DNA from: Niabella agricola
Lineage (GTDB): Bacteria; Bacteroidota; Bacteroidia; Chitinophagales; Chitinophagaceae
Direction: 5' to 3'
Assembly: GCF_021538615.1 (NCBI RefSeq)
Contig: NZ_JAJHIZ010000002.1
Location: 1,116,001-1,180,000 of the forward strand
Length of the DNA: 64,000 bases
The position numbers and the translations under genes are program-made. The notes under the pieces are model-generated. The model saw only the letters and a program-made list of their open reading frames with translations, was not told the DNA's origin and searched no databases. Positions 9,289 through 17,978 of this stretch are shown here, piece after piece (the stretch's first letter is position 1; the number at the start of each line of letters is the position of its first letter).

Positions 9289-9614
9289 TGTTAAAATATT
9301 ACTTTATTTTTTAAGTTCGGCTGACGGCATACACAAGCAGCTTAAATGGCTTTATCCCAGGCGCAAAGAAAAGAAAAAATATTTAATTAATTGAATACTA
9401 TAATATTGTGCAAACAGGTATTATTATATAATTTTTAGCCATAATTAATTTAATTTAGTGATTGCGGTTATACAGAGCCAACATGGAGCTGGCTGTTGAA
9501 ATAGCAGCATCGGCATTCGAAGTTAGTGTCCTGATGCATCAAGTATATTTTCCTGAGTCGTTCCACTACGGAGGTTTTGTATCAAATGGAATAAACAGAA
9601 TAAAACAGAATAAA
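9289..9614. other. Divergent intergenic region
   Basis: About 325 bases between the histidine kinase (minus) and an AraC regulator (plus). The plus strand is open in the regulator frame from a TTG at 9462, but that extension has no domain content and is AT-rich like the rest, so I treat it as leader. Promoters for both genes must lie here; no clear TAnnTTTG pair was identified. Confidence 0.45.
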
Positions 9615-10433
9615 ATGGATTACAAGGTGATGCGTCCGCCACAGCAACTTGCCGACTATGTGAGGTTTATTTGGTTCTTGGAAACGGATGTTTCAACAGA
9701 CAGACCATTTATTCATCATGCATTTGCTCATCACTGTCCTGAGGTCCTGTTTTGCTACAAAGGTCAATTCCGGCACCAATCCGGGTTTAAAGAGGAACAG
9801 AAACTGATTTCAGGAGTCTATGGGCAAACGCATACCTTCAGTAAAGTTGTATCTAACGCAGCTTTTGGCATCTTTGGATTTTACTTATATCCCTATGCCT
9901 TTACTCAGCTTTTTTCTGTGCCCGCAAATGAGCTCACGAACCAGTCTGTAGATATAAAAACGCTTTGCGGTAAAGAGGGAGAAATCCTTGAAGAAAAAAT
10001 GATGCTGGCCACAAACAATGATCATCGGTTAACCCTGGTGTGTGATTTTTTGGAGGCGCGCTTAAAAAACATTCGAACTGCCTACAACACTATTTGCGCA
10101 TCGATCAAAGCAATTTCAAACGCCTACACGGAAATTTCCGTACGATCGCTGGCAGAAACGAACTTTTTATCGCTCCGGCAATTTGAACGAAGGTTTAAGG
10201 AACTTTCCGGCTTTAGTCCCCAATTATTTTTAAGGATTGCAAAATTCAATTCACTTCTTGGAAAAGCCTTTCAGAACAAATCGCTGACCGATATTGCCTA
10301 TGAATACGGATACTACGACCCGGCACATTTTACGCACGATTTCCAAAAGTTCTCCAATCAGACTCCTAAGGCCTATTTTAATGCGCAAACAATATCAGCA
10401 TCCGATAGAGGGACGGTCGACTTTGAAATATAA
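9615..10433 (+). CDS. AraC family regulator with DUF6597-like N-terminal domain
   Basis: I use ATG 9615, because the conserved opening MRPPQQLADYVRFIW follows it almost immediately; this gives 272 residues. Residues about 5-115 match the DUF6597 sensor domain common in Bacteroidota AraC proteins (HCPEVLFCYKG and YGQTHTF segments). Residues about 165-262 form the AraC HTH pair, with LSLRQFERRFKELSGFSPQ in the first repeat and DIAYEYGYYDPAHFTHDFQ in the second. It precedes a small membrane protein gene by 65 bases and probably regulates it. Confidence 0.88.
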   Translation: MDYKVMRPPQQLADYVRFIWFLETDVSTDRPFIHHAFAHHCPEVLFCYKGQFRHQSGFKEEQKLISGVYGQTHTFSKVVSNAAFGIFGFYLYPYAFTQLFSVPANELTNQSVDIKTLCGKEGEILEEKMMLATNNDHRLTLVCDFLEARLKNIRTAYNTICASIKAISNAYTEISVRSLAETNFLSLRQFERRFKELSGFSPQLFLRIAKFNSLLGKAFQNKSLTDIAYEYGYYDPAHFTHDFQKFSNQTPKAYFNAQTISASDRGTVDFEI

Positions 10434-10461
10434 AATGTCGTTTTTATACAAATTTGCCTCA

Positions 10462-10486
10462 TACGCTAACTTTAATTTTACGCTAA
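10462..10486 (+). promoter_or_regulatory. Direct repeat TACGCTAA x2 upstream of the small membrane protein
   Basis: TACGCTAA occurs at 10462-10469 and again at 10479-10486, a 17-bp period, ending 12 bases before the start codon at 10499. The spacing resembles paired regulator half-sites, and the AraC gene lies just upstream, but binding is purely inferred. Confidence 0.3.
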
Positions 10487-10498
10487 AATAGTATTGTA

Positions 10499-10948
10499 AT
10501 GAAGGTTATTTTACGCGTTATCCCGGCTTGCTTATTCATGGTATTTATAGTTGGCTCAACTGTGAAAGTGTTTTCACAAACCAACCAACCAGAAGATAAA
10601 ATGAACCTGACCAATGACTCAAGCAAAACAGCTCACAAAGCGGCCAATTATGTTAAAGGCCTTACGGCTCCGAGAGCTATTGCGCTGGCAGAAGGGCTAT
10701 TGGGTTTGATGAGTATCATTTCCGGCTGGCGGGCTAAAAAACGGCCAACAAAAAAAAGCGCAAAGACGGCTATACTATTCGGTTTGCTTGCGATCATTTT
10801 TGGTATTGTTCATCTGGCCATTACTTCCGGCGCTGTCTTTGGATCGGGCAGCGGAAAGGCGGGTTCAATTTTTGCGCTGCTGTTGGGACTTATCGGCGTA
10901 ATGCTTGGAGGGCGGATCCTACGTTTATTACAAAACGAACGCCTGTAG
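10499..10948 (+). CDS. Small integral membrane protein, DUF6223-like
   Basis: A 149-residue protein with an N-terminal signal/anchor (about 5-27), a hydrophilic stretch, then three hydrophobic segments (about 57-75, 89-110, 118-140). A GLTAPRAIALAEGLLGLMSIISGWRA-type first helix and a glycine-rich GSGSGKAG loop precede the last helix. This arrangement resembles DUF6223 membrane proteins, though I hold the family name loosely. Function is unknown. It follows an AraC regulator in the same direction and may be its target. Confidence 0.75.
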   Translation: MKVILRVIPACLFMVFIVGSTVKVFSQTNQPEDKMNLTNDSSKTAHKAANYVKGLTAPRAIALAEGLLGLMSIISGWRAKKRPTKKSAKTAILFGLLAIIFGIVHLAITSGAVFGSGSGKAGSIFALLLGLIGVMLGGRILRLLQNERL

Positions 10949-11297
10949 CCGCTTGGTTAGCCATAATTTTACCAAACAGGCAAACAAATAGCATACGATT
11001 ATAAATATACCATCGCCTGGCCGATACGGTTTGCTTTTAGCCATACCCAACAAACCAGTCGCGGGCAACTGCCGGCATCTGGCCATACCATATCGGCGTT
11101 TGGTCATTATATAGATCTTTAGTCCCGGTTATTCCGGTTTCAGCCGCTTCTCCTGTAAGTCTAACAGATACACAACTCCCGGCGAATCAGTTCTTCATTT
11201 ATACCCGGCTCTTTATTTAGTTCAGAAAGATATTTCAGCCGATACCAGGAAACTGCCCTACCGGATCTTTTACTCTTAAAACGCCCTATGCATGCGG
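10949..11297. other. Intergenic region between convergent genes
   Basis: About 350 bases between the small membrane protein (plus) and the GH105 gene (minus). The sequence contains two GGCCATACC/GGCCGATAC-like repeats near 11020-11100 but no gene, no clean terminator and no recognisable mobile element. Confidence 0.45.
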
Positions 11298-12428
11298 TTA
11301 TCGCAACCGGTACAATTCACTACCTGCCAGCAGAAAACATCCCAAACCATAGTCTTCGAAATCAGGCCGGCTAGCATAAGTTACCGGCTGGCCATCCTTC
11401 GGCTCTTTACCGGTTCCCTGCACGTAGCCCAGGAAGCCATTCTTATGTACCGCATCTCTTACCATGGTATTCCATGCTTTTGAAGCGGCCGGCAGGTACC
11501 GGCTCCGGTCCAGGATCCCACGGCGTACTCCCCAGGCAAAACCGTATGTAAATAAAGCACTGCCGGTGATCTCTTTTCCACCGTAATGACCAGGGTCAAG
11601 CAGACTGGCGGTCCACAAGCCATCGGGCTGTTGTACCGTTAACAACGCCGCAGCCATATCTTTAAAGTCCTGCAGGTATTCGTTATAATGCGGATCCGAT
11701 TTGGGTAAAATATCCAGCACTCTTACCAGGGCTGCAAAGACCCAGCCGTTCCCCCGGCTCCAGTAACAATTCCGGCCGTTGGGTTCTTTGTAGGGCGGAA
11801 CGAAATCTTTATCGCGCCACCACAAATGTTCCTCCTTGTTGTAAAGCCCGTTTCCTCCGTGATTGTTTTTTGTAAACGCATACAGCGCATACATCTTGTC
11901 AGAATATTTCTTATCGCCGTATACCGCTCCCAGCCTGGCAAATACCGGCATGGCCATTTGTATGGCATCGATCCAGCTCCAGGCCTCATTTCCATCTTTT
12001 TCCACCACGCGGTCTATACAGGTCTTTATATCCCGGATGCGTTCGCTTTTTTTATCGATCTGGTAAAGATCGATATAGGTTTGCCCGCAGCATTGATTAT
12101 CTGCGTTTTTTGTACCGGTACCTCCCCACAACCCCCACTGGTGTTTTTCACCCCAGTTAACCACGTATTCATAGTACTTTTTTTGCGGATCGATCGCATA
12201 CAGGGCCATCAATCCTTCGTAATAAACGGCACGTGTCCATAAATTGCTGGGGCGCTCCTTATTGGTGACCACGGGTTTCCCGGGGTCAGGCCATTCGTTC
12301 ATAAAATAGTTGTTGGCAAGCCGCAACACCGTTAACAGTTGCTTTTTTGAGGGAAGCCGCTGTGCTTCAACCGTACATATATTCAAAAAAAAAGTCAAAA
12401 ATACAATTAAAATACCGGTTCGTTTCAT
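11298..12428 (-). CDS. GH105 unsaturated rhamnogalacturonyl hydrolase (secreted)
   Basis: A 376-residue GH88/GH105-type (alpha/alpha)6 enzyme with an N-terminal signal peptide (about 1-22). GH105 enzymes hydrate and release the 4,5-unsaturated galacturonyl end left on oligosaccharides by pectin or rhamnogalacturonan lyases. The catalytic pattern AWSWIDAIQMAMP places the likely general acid/base at D154; the second acidic motif is NADNQCCGQTYIDLY (D110). YWSRGNGWVFAAL is the conserved C-terminal active-site segment. It reads alone on the minus strand from a promoter carrying the CAGGATG repeat pair, divergent from the six-hairpin gene, and belongs to PUL 1. Confidence 0.9.
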   Translation of the reverse strand: MKRTGILIVFLTFFLNICTVEAQRLPSKKQLLTVLRLANNYFMNEWPDPGKPVVTNKERPSNLWTRAVYYEGLMALYAIDPQKKYYEYVVNWGEKHQWGLWGGTGTKNADNQCCGQTYIDLYQIDKKSERIRDIKTCIDRVVEKDGNEAWSWIDAIQMAMPVFARLGAVYGDKKYSDKMYALYAFTKNNHGGNGLYNKEEHLWWRDKDFVPPYKEPNGRNCYWSRGNGWVFAALVRVLDILPKSDPHYNEYLQDFKDMAAALLTVQQPDGLWTASLLDPGHYGGKEITGSALFTYGFAWGVRRGILDRSRYLPAASKAWNTMVRDAVHKNGFLGYVQGTGKEPKDGQPVTYASRPDFEDYGLGCFLLAGSELYRLR

Positions 12429-12459
12429 GGCAAGATAATTTTATGCGTTTGAATCATTG

Positions 12460-12504
12460 CTAAGATACAGCAGGCCAATGCCAGCGCCATCCTGTGGTGT
12501 CCTG
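12460..12504 (-). promoter_or_regulatory. PUL 1 promoter A: heptamer repeat pair plus -7 box (for GH105)
   Basis: On the minus strand CAGGACA (12504-12498), three bases, CAGGATG (12494-12488), exactly 20 bases, then TATCTTAG (12467-12460). The same order and spacing occur at 14850-14894 and 34476-34432. The proximal heptamer sits where a -33 box would be, suggesting an activator that replaces or overlaps it. The start codon is 31 bases downstream. Confidence 0.65.
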
Positions 12505-12540
12505 AAACGCAAAGCAAACAAGCGATGCGGCTGCCTGCAG

Positions 12541-12584
12541 CAGGAAGGAGCAGGATTGTTGTTTTACCGGAATTGGTACATTTG
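12541..12584 (+). promoter_or_regulatory. PUL 1 promoter B: variant heptamer pair plus TACATTTG
   Basis: CAGGAAG (12541-12547), GAG, CAGGATT (12551-12557), then 19 bases and TACATTTG (12577-12584), a perfect Bacteroidota -7 consensus. ATTG at 12555-12558 could serve as the -33 box. It reads toward the six-hairpin gene at 12649. Spacing is one base shorter than at the other three sites. Confidence 0.55.
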
Positions 12585-12648
12585 CACTTGCTGAAACGTT
12601 TGATTTCTGTATCAGCTATTTTCAAAAGTCCCTACGATTCCCAAGCAT

Positions 12649-14796
12649 ATGAAAAGAGCGCTTCAATTCCTGTTCCTGCTATTCGCAATTCCGTTTTTAG
12701 CAAAGACCCAGCAACTACCCCGGGGCAGCATCAACAGGAAACAACTGGTCGAGCGGCATACGGTACGCGTTGAAACAGCAGATACGCTGTCTTCCCTTTC
12801 AGTAGGTAACGGTGCATTTGCTTTTACGACGGATATTACGGGTTTGCAAACATTTCCTGAAGTTTATTCCAGGGGCGTGCCACTTGGAACGCAAAGCGAA
12901 TGGGGCTGGCATAGTTTTCCCAATACGCAGCATTATGCCTTCCGGGACGCACTAAAGTCTTACCAGCTTAACGGAAGGGACGTATTATATGCAGTGCAGT
13001 GGAGCGGTGGTCCGCCGGCTCATCATCAGGCAGCCGACTACTTCCGGCAAAACCTGCACCGGCTGCAGCTGGGCAATATCGGGTTCGACATCCGGTTGCG
13101 GAACGGCGCACCTGCCCGAATCACCGATATCCGCAACATCACGCAAGAATTGAATATGTGGACCGGAGCCATCACGTCTTCTTTTATGGTAGAAGGTATC
13201 CCGGTAACAGTGTCCACCTTTTGTCATCAGCAACAGGACGCCATTGCCGTACAGGTTCGCTCCACCTTATTGACACAGGGCCGTCTCCGGATCCGCATCC
13301 GCCTGCCCTATCCTACCGGTACATGGGCCGATATGGGCACTCACTGGAACGAAGAACAAAAGCACCAGTCTGTATTGACCGGCCTTTCAAAGAACTGTTC
13401 AGTGATCCGGCATACATTGGATACCACAATCTATACGATTACCACTACATGGACCGGAGCCGCTACAATAGCTGCAAAAGCACCCCACGATTACCTGCTG
13501 ACACCGCAGCATCGCGATCATTTCGAATTTACCTGTGCATTCCGTTCCGGAAGCCAGGCAGCACCCACCCCTTCCTATTCAGAAACCGCGGCGAACAACC
13601 GGCAGCAATGGGCACAATTCTGGAAAAGCGGAGGAGCTGTTGATTTTTCGGGCAGCACCGATCCCAGGGCAGCGGAACTGGAACGCAGGATCATCCTGTC
13701 TCAGTATCTTACCAAAATTCAATGCGCGGGCAATAACCCTCCCCAGGAAACCGGCCTTACCTATAACAGCTGGTATGGCAAACCCCATATGGAAATGCAC
13801 TGGTGGCACGGCGTGCATTTTGCATTATGGGGACGTACGGCCTTACTCGAAAAAACGCTTGCGTGGTATGCGAAAGCCGCAGGCGGAGCCCGGCGGATTG
13901 CTGAAAGGCAGGGATACCGGGGACTGCGCTGGCAAAAGATGACCGACAATGAAGGCCGTGAAAGCCCTTCCTCTGTGGGCGCGTTCCTCGTATGGCAGCA
14001 GCCGCATTTTATTTATTTTTCGGAGCTTTGTTACCGGGCGTACCCGGATATTCAAACGCTGAACAAATACAAGGACCTTGTATTTGCCACAGCTGATTTT
14101 ATGGCCTCTTTTCCCTATTACGATACGCTGCAACAACGCTATATCCTGGGCAAGGGCATTATTGCAGCGCAGGAACGGTTTAAAGCGGAGGAAACCTTTA
14201 ATCCAACTTATGAACTGGCCTACTGGCGATGGGGCTTACAGGTGGCGCAGCGTTGGCGCGCGCGCCTGAAACTTCCCCGTGAAAAAAACTGGGACCGGGT
14301 GCTGCAGCAACTTTCAGCACTTCCCGTACAAGGTGATAAGTATCTTTTTACGGAAAGTGCTGCCGATTCTTATACCAACCCGGAATATAAAACGGACCAC
14401 CCGTCCGTTTTCGGAGCATTGGGCATGTTACCTGAAACCGCCGGTGTTAACAAAAAGATCATGCAGCATACCTTTGACTGGATCTGGAACAACTGGAGCT
14501 GGAAAGACACCTGGGGCTGGGATTTTCCCATGACCGCAATGACCGCTACCCGTCTTGGAATGCCGGAAAAAGCGATCGATGCCTTACTGATGCCCATACC
14601 TACCAATACCTATTTACCCAACGGACACAATTATCAGGATGAGCGTCTTACCTTATATCTTCCCGGCAATGGAGGTTTGCTTGCAGCTATTGCCATGATG
14701 TGCGCCGGGTATGATTACAATACCCGGGTCCTTCCGGGCATTCCACAAAACGGACAATGGATGGTGAAGTGGGAAGGGTTAAAAAAAATGCCCTGA
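12649..14796 (+). CDS. Predicted secreted six-hairpin glycoside hydrolase, family not assigned
   Basis: A 715-residue protein with a signal peptide (about 1-20), an N-terminal beta-sandwich-like half (about 40-310) and a C-terminal helical half (about 335-690). The order resembles GH65/GH95-type inverting enzymes with a beta supersandwich followed by an (alpha/alpha)6 barrel. Conserved-looking active-site features are GKPHMEMHWWHGVHFALWG near residue 380 and ESPSSVG near 440; WNNWSWKDTWGWDFPM and YQDERLTLYLPGNGGLL lie near the C-terminus. The acidic E in PHMEMHWW and D/E in YQDERLT are candidates for catalysis. It sits in PUL 1 divergent from GH105, so the substrate is probably a rhamnogalacturonan side chain or end unit. 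The exact family is uncertain. Confidence 0.7.
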   Translation: MKRALQFLFLLFAIPFLAKTQQLPRGSINRKQLVERHTVRVETADTLSSLSVGNGAFAFTTDITGLQTFPEVYSRGVPLGTQSEWGWHSFPNTQHYAFRDALKSYQLNGRDVLYAVQWSGGPPAHHQAADYFRQNLHRLQLGNIGFDIRLRNGAPARITDIRNITQELNMWTGAITSSFMVEGIPVTVSTFCHQQQDAIAVQVRSTLLTQGRLRIRIRLPYPTGTWADMGTHWNEEQKHQSVLTGLSKNCSVIRHTLDTTIYTITTTWTGAATIAAKAPHDYLLTPQHRDHFEFTCAFRSGSQAAPTPSYSETAANNRQQWAQFWKSGGAVDFSGSTDPRAAELERRIILSQYLTKIQCAGNNPPQETGLTYNSWYGKPHMEMHWWHGVHFALWGRTALLEKTLAWYAKAAGGARRIAERQGYRGLRWQKMTDNEGRESPSSVGAFLVWQQPHFIYFSELCYRAYPDIQTLNKYKDLVFATADFMASFPYYDTLQQRYILGKGIIAAQERFKAEETFNPTYELAYWRWGLQVAQRWRARLKLPREKNWDRVLQQLSALPVQGDKYLFTESAADSYTNPEYKTDHPSVFGALGMLPETAGVNKKIMQHTFDWIWNNWSWKDTWGWDFPMTAMTATRLGMPEKAIDALLMPIPTNTYLPNGHNYQDERLTLYLPGNGGLLAAIAMMCAGYDYNTRVLPGIPQNGQWMVKWEGLKKMP

Positions 14797-15146
14797 CCAT
14801 TAAAATAATTGTCTTTTTAACAAAAAATTTTGCTTCGCAATCGTTTGCGCAGGATGGAGCAGGATGATCACCGGTTTTAGTTGATTTATTTTAGTATGGT
14901 TCCATTAAAAACGAACCATATGACCCTAAACTCAATGATTGCGCGAAGCCTCGCATTGCCGATAGTATCCTTTGTGTTCACGAACCATACATTTACACAG
15001 ACATTCCCCATCACCGGAAAGATTGCCGTTCATAACGAATACGTTTACCCGTATACCAATACAGGTACACCCATCCGTTGCACCTTCCCATCCGCGTCCG
15101 ACGCATTTCCTAATTTAAAATATACCAAATGCAAACACAATATCTA
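14797..15146 (+). other. Leader and promoter region of the PL1 gene
   Basis: A 350-base stretch between two plus-strand genes. It holds promoter C and a 5-prime hairpin (described separately), followed by about 225 bases of apparent 5-prime leader. An open frame through it has no recognisable content and runs into the lyase gene in another frame, so I do not call it a gene. Confidence 0.5.
14850..14920 (+). promoter_or_regulatory. PUL 1 promoter C with 5-prime stem-loop (for PL1)
   Basis: CAGGATG (14850-14856), GAG, CAGGATG (14860-14866), 20 bases, TATTTTAG (14887-14894). Overlapping the expected transcription start, TATGGTTC (14895-14902) pairs perfectly with GAACCATA (14913-14920) around a 10-base loop, giving a hairpin at the extreme 5-prime end of the mRNA. 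Such structures can protect transcripts; that role is inference. Confidence 0.65.
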
Positions 15147-16592
15147 ATGAAACACAGGCTTTCTAAAAATGCAGGTCTGGCCATCCTGGCATTTCTGATC
15201 TGCTCCTGTCAGAAATCAGTTGTCAATAACCCCGTTCCGCTGCCTAACGGAAGCAGCAAACAGGTCCTTAGTCCTGCAGCGTTGGCCAATGAACGAACTC
15301 CGGCATTCCCCGGGGCAGAAGGCTTTGGCCGGTTTGCCACAGGCGCCCGGGGAGCAACCGACCCCGCTGTTTATACCGTTACCAACCTGGAAGACAGCGG
15401 CCCCGGTTCATTCAGGGACGCCGTGAGCCAGCCCGGACGATTCGTGGTCTTTGCCGTTACCGGTATCATCCGGTTAAAATCGACAGTGGCCGTAGCCCCC
15501 AATACAACGATTGCCGGGCAAACCGCTCCCGGCAAAGGCGTGGTCATTTATGGAAGGAAGGTTTCCTTTACCGGCGCCAGCAATACCATCGCGCGCAACC
15601 TGCGCATCCGCCTGGGCTCCAATGCCGGCTCCTCCCGCAGCGATGACGCTTCGGGAATCGCCAATGGAAAGCATATGATCTTTGATCATGTTTCCTTTAC
15701 CTGGGGCCAGGATGAAGTTTTTTCCATCAACTGGGATAATAAGCATATCGAGCCCGACAGCATTACACTGCAGCACTGCATCGTTGCCCAGGGGCTTAAC
15801 AAAGTAAATCACTCTGCCGGCGGACTGATCCAGACACATGGGAGGATCAGCATTCTCAAATGCCTTTATGCCAGCAATAAGACCCGGAATCCAAAAGTAA
15901 AAGGCATTAATGAGTTCGTAAACAATATCGTTTACAACTGGGGCAACCTGGGCAATCCCAAGGGCCACACCGTTTCCGGGGAAGCCTATATTATGGGTGG
16001 ATCGGAAGGTGTATCCAATGTCAATATCATAAACAATTATTTTATACAGGGGCCGCTTACTCCCGACGAACCCACGCCGTTTTCAAGGGGAACCGGCACC
16101 TTTTACCTTTACACAGCCGGCAACTATTTCGACCGGAACAAGAACGGCCTGTTGGATGGCACAGAAGTGTCCCCGGATTCAACCGGTTATCCGGGTCTGG
16201 AGCCCGGCAATTTTATGCCGGTGCCCTACGCTTATCCCTACAGCACCCCTGTATTGTCTGCAACCGATGCATTTAAATATGTAGCAAAAAACGCCGGGGC
16301 CCTGTATCCACACCGGGATGATGTAGACAAATTACTGATTGCGGAATTGCAGTCCCTGGGCACAGCAGGCCTGTATGTGTATACAGAATCCGACCTGCCC
16401 CTAGTCAATGGCGGCCTGGGCGATTTCCCCTATGCCAGTCCGCACAAAGACAGTGATGGAGATGGCATCCCGGATAGCTGGGAAAAGAAACTGGGGCTGA
16501 ATGCCGCCGTCCGCGACGCATTGCAGCCAAACAGCGCAGATCCGCGTTACCTGAATATCGAAGTGTACATCAATGCGCTCGTGCGTAAATGA
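15147..16592 (+). CDS. PL1-type pectate lyase lipoprotein
   Basis: I start at ATG 15147 rather than 15129, because this gives a 20-residue lipoprotein signal ending at the lipobox LICSC (C21). The 481-residue product carries AFPGAEGFGRFATGARG and VTNLEDSGPGSFRDAV, the opening of Bacteroidota PL1 parallel beta-helix lyases. FDHVSFTWGQDE lies in the calcium/active-site region. DSDGDGIPDSWE near the C-terminus is a calcium-loop motif often appended to these lyases. PL1 enzymes cleave homogalacturonan by beta-elimination, which creates the unsaturated ends that the GH105 enzymes remove. It sits in PUL 1 under promoter C; the GH43-like gene follows after 125 bases. Confidence 0.88.
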   Translation: MKHRLSKNAGLAILAFLICSCQKSVVNNPVPLPNGSSKQVLSPAALANERTPAFPGAEGFGRFATGARGATDPAVYTVTNLEDSGPGSFRDAVSQPGRFVVFAVTGIIRLKSTVAVAPNTTIAGQTAPGKGVVIYGRKVSFTGASNTIARNLRIRLGSNAGSSRSDDASGIANGKHMIFDHVSFTWGQDEVFSINWDNKHIEPDSITLQHCIVAQGLNKVNHSAGGLIQTHGRISILKCLYASNKTRNPKVKGINEFVNNIVYNWGNLGNPKGHTVSGEAYIMGGSEGVSNVNIINNYFIQGPLTPDEPTPFSRGTGTFYLYTAGNYFDRNKNGLLDGTEVSPDSTGYPGLEPGNFMPVPYAYPYSTPVLSATDAFKYVAKNAGALYPHRDDVDKLLIAELQSLGTAGLYVYTESDLPLVNGGLGDFPYASPHKDSDGDGIPDSWEKKLGLNAAVRDALQPNSADPRYLNIEVYINALVRK

Positions 16593-16717
16593 CCGCGATC
16601 AAATCTTCTTAATTTTGGCCCTGACAACCTGCAGGCAGTTGTTCGCTAAAACTGCCGGGCGTGATTCAAGCAGCCCGGGAAACAGCTTGTTAGGGCCTTT
16701 CAAAAAACAGTGTTACA

Positions 16718-17776
16718 TTGAACCGCAAAACATTCGTACAACAACTTTCGGTTTTAAGTGCCGGTGTGTGTATTCATACCGGAGGCCTGATGCCTTCCGG
16801 TCCTGCGCCTTCAGCATTCAGTAAACACCTCAAACCCCTGGGGCGGGCACTGGAGCTGGAAGGTTTTTATGTCTGGTGTAACAGTCCCATTACGGGCCCC
16901 GACGGCAAAACGCATGTATTCTTTTCGAGATGGAATGCAGCCAAAAAGATGAGTGGCTGGATTAACGGATCGGAGATCGTGCATGCCGTTGCAGATAAGC
17001 CGGAAGGTCCATATGAGGTGCGGGGTACCGTACTGCAACCCCGCCCGGGTTACTGGGACGCAACCACCTGCCACAATCCCTTTATTACTACCTTCAACAA
17101 TAAGTACTACCTGTATTATATGGGCAATGCCAACGGAAAAACCAATACCAAACGGATCGGTTTGGCCGTGGCGGATACGTTGGATGGGCCCTGGGAACGC
17201 ATGGACCACCCCCTGCTGGAGCCCGGGCGGAAAGGCAGCTGGGATGACCATTGTACCACCAACCCTTCCGTAATCCAGCACCCGGATGGCCGGTACTGGC
17301 TTTATTACAAATCCTGGAATACCCGGGAATACGAAACACAAACCGGCGCCGTACGAGGGAACCGGAAATACGGCCTGGCATTCAGCGACCAGCCCGAAGG
17401 CCCGTTCAAAAAATATGAAGGCAATCCCATTGTTGATTTTTCAAAAAGAGGGAACAACGCACAACTGGAGGATGCTTTTATATGGCAACAGGGCAATACA
17501 TTTTATATGATTGCAAGGGATATGGGGTATTACAATCATGAATGCGGCATCATCCTTACTTCCCGGAACGGTATGGTATGGGGCAAGCCTAAAATTGCAT
17601 TTTACGGGGCAGAGCGATATCTGCAACAACCACCGGCCCCACCCCACCTTAAGCGCTATGGCCGTTTTGAACGGCCACAACTGTTACTGCAAAAGGGGAA
17701 ACCCACACACCTGTTCACTACCAGCCAGGGAGGAAAATACCATACCGCCTCTTCGTTTATTTTTAAAATCACCTGA
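16718..17776 (+). CDS. GH43-like glycoside hydrolase, TTG start
   Basis: A 352-residue five-bladed beta-propeller-type enzyme. The only start that keeps the N-terminal signal-like stretch (NRKTFVQQLSVLSAG) is TTG at 16718; no ATG is available nearby in frame. Recognisable family segments are WDATTCHNPFI, KYYLYYMGNA, GSWDDHCTTNPSV, DGRYWLYYKSWN and QLEDAFIW; acidic residues in these loops would be the catalytic set. Clan GH-F/GH43-type enzymes mostly act as arabinanases, arabinofuranosidases or galactosidases; the exact activity is open. It is probably cotranscribed with the PL1 lyase. The next gene is convergent. Confidence 0.75.
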   Translation: MNRKTFVQQLSVLSAGVCIHTGGLMPSGPAPSAFSKHLKPLGRALELEGFYVWCNSPITGPDGKTHVFFSRWNAAKKMSGWINGSEIVHAVADKPEGPYEVRGTVLQPRPGYWDATTCHNPFITTFNNKYYLYYMGNANGKTNTKRIGLAVADTLDGPWERMDHPLLEPGRKGSWDDHCTTNPSVIQHPDGRYWLYYKSWNTREYETQTGAVRGNRKYGLAFSDQPEGPFKKYEGNPIVDFSKRGNNAQLEDAFIWQQGNTFYMIARDMGYYNHECGIILTSRNGMVWGKPKIAFYGAERYLQQPPAPPHLKRYGRFERPQLLLQKGKPTHLFTTSQGGKYHTASSFIFKIT

Positions 17777-17978
17777 TATAAAAATGCCCCTGGCTTTGAG
17801 ACCGATCGTCTTTTTCCAAGCGTCCCTGCAGTTGTTTGCGCAAACAGCCGGGCGGGTCAAAGACCGGCATTTACAGTCTGATCGGCGCTGCCATCCCAGC
17901 GGTGAAGGCAAGCACAGCACCCCGGTAATGGATGGGCCTGATCACATTTATTATTTACATCTCAATACCTGTTCCGAT

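Noticed and set aside
9462..9614. Upstream extension of the DUF6597-AraC gene from a TTG
   Set aside because: The conserved domain starts right after ATG 9615 and the extension is AT-rich leader-like sequence.
14881..15147. 88-codon frame in the PL1 leader
   Set aside because: It overlaps the promoter hairpin and the lyase start in a different frame, with no domain or signal.
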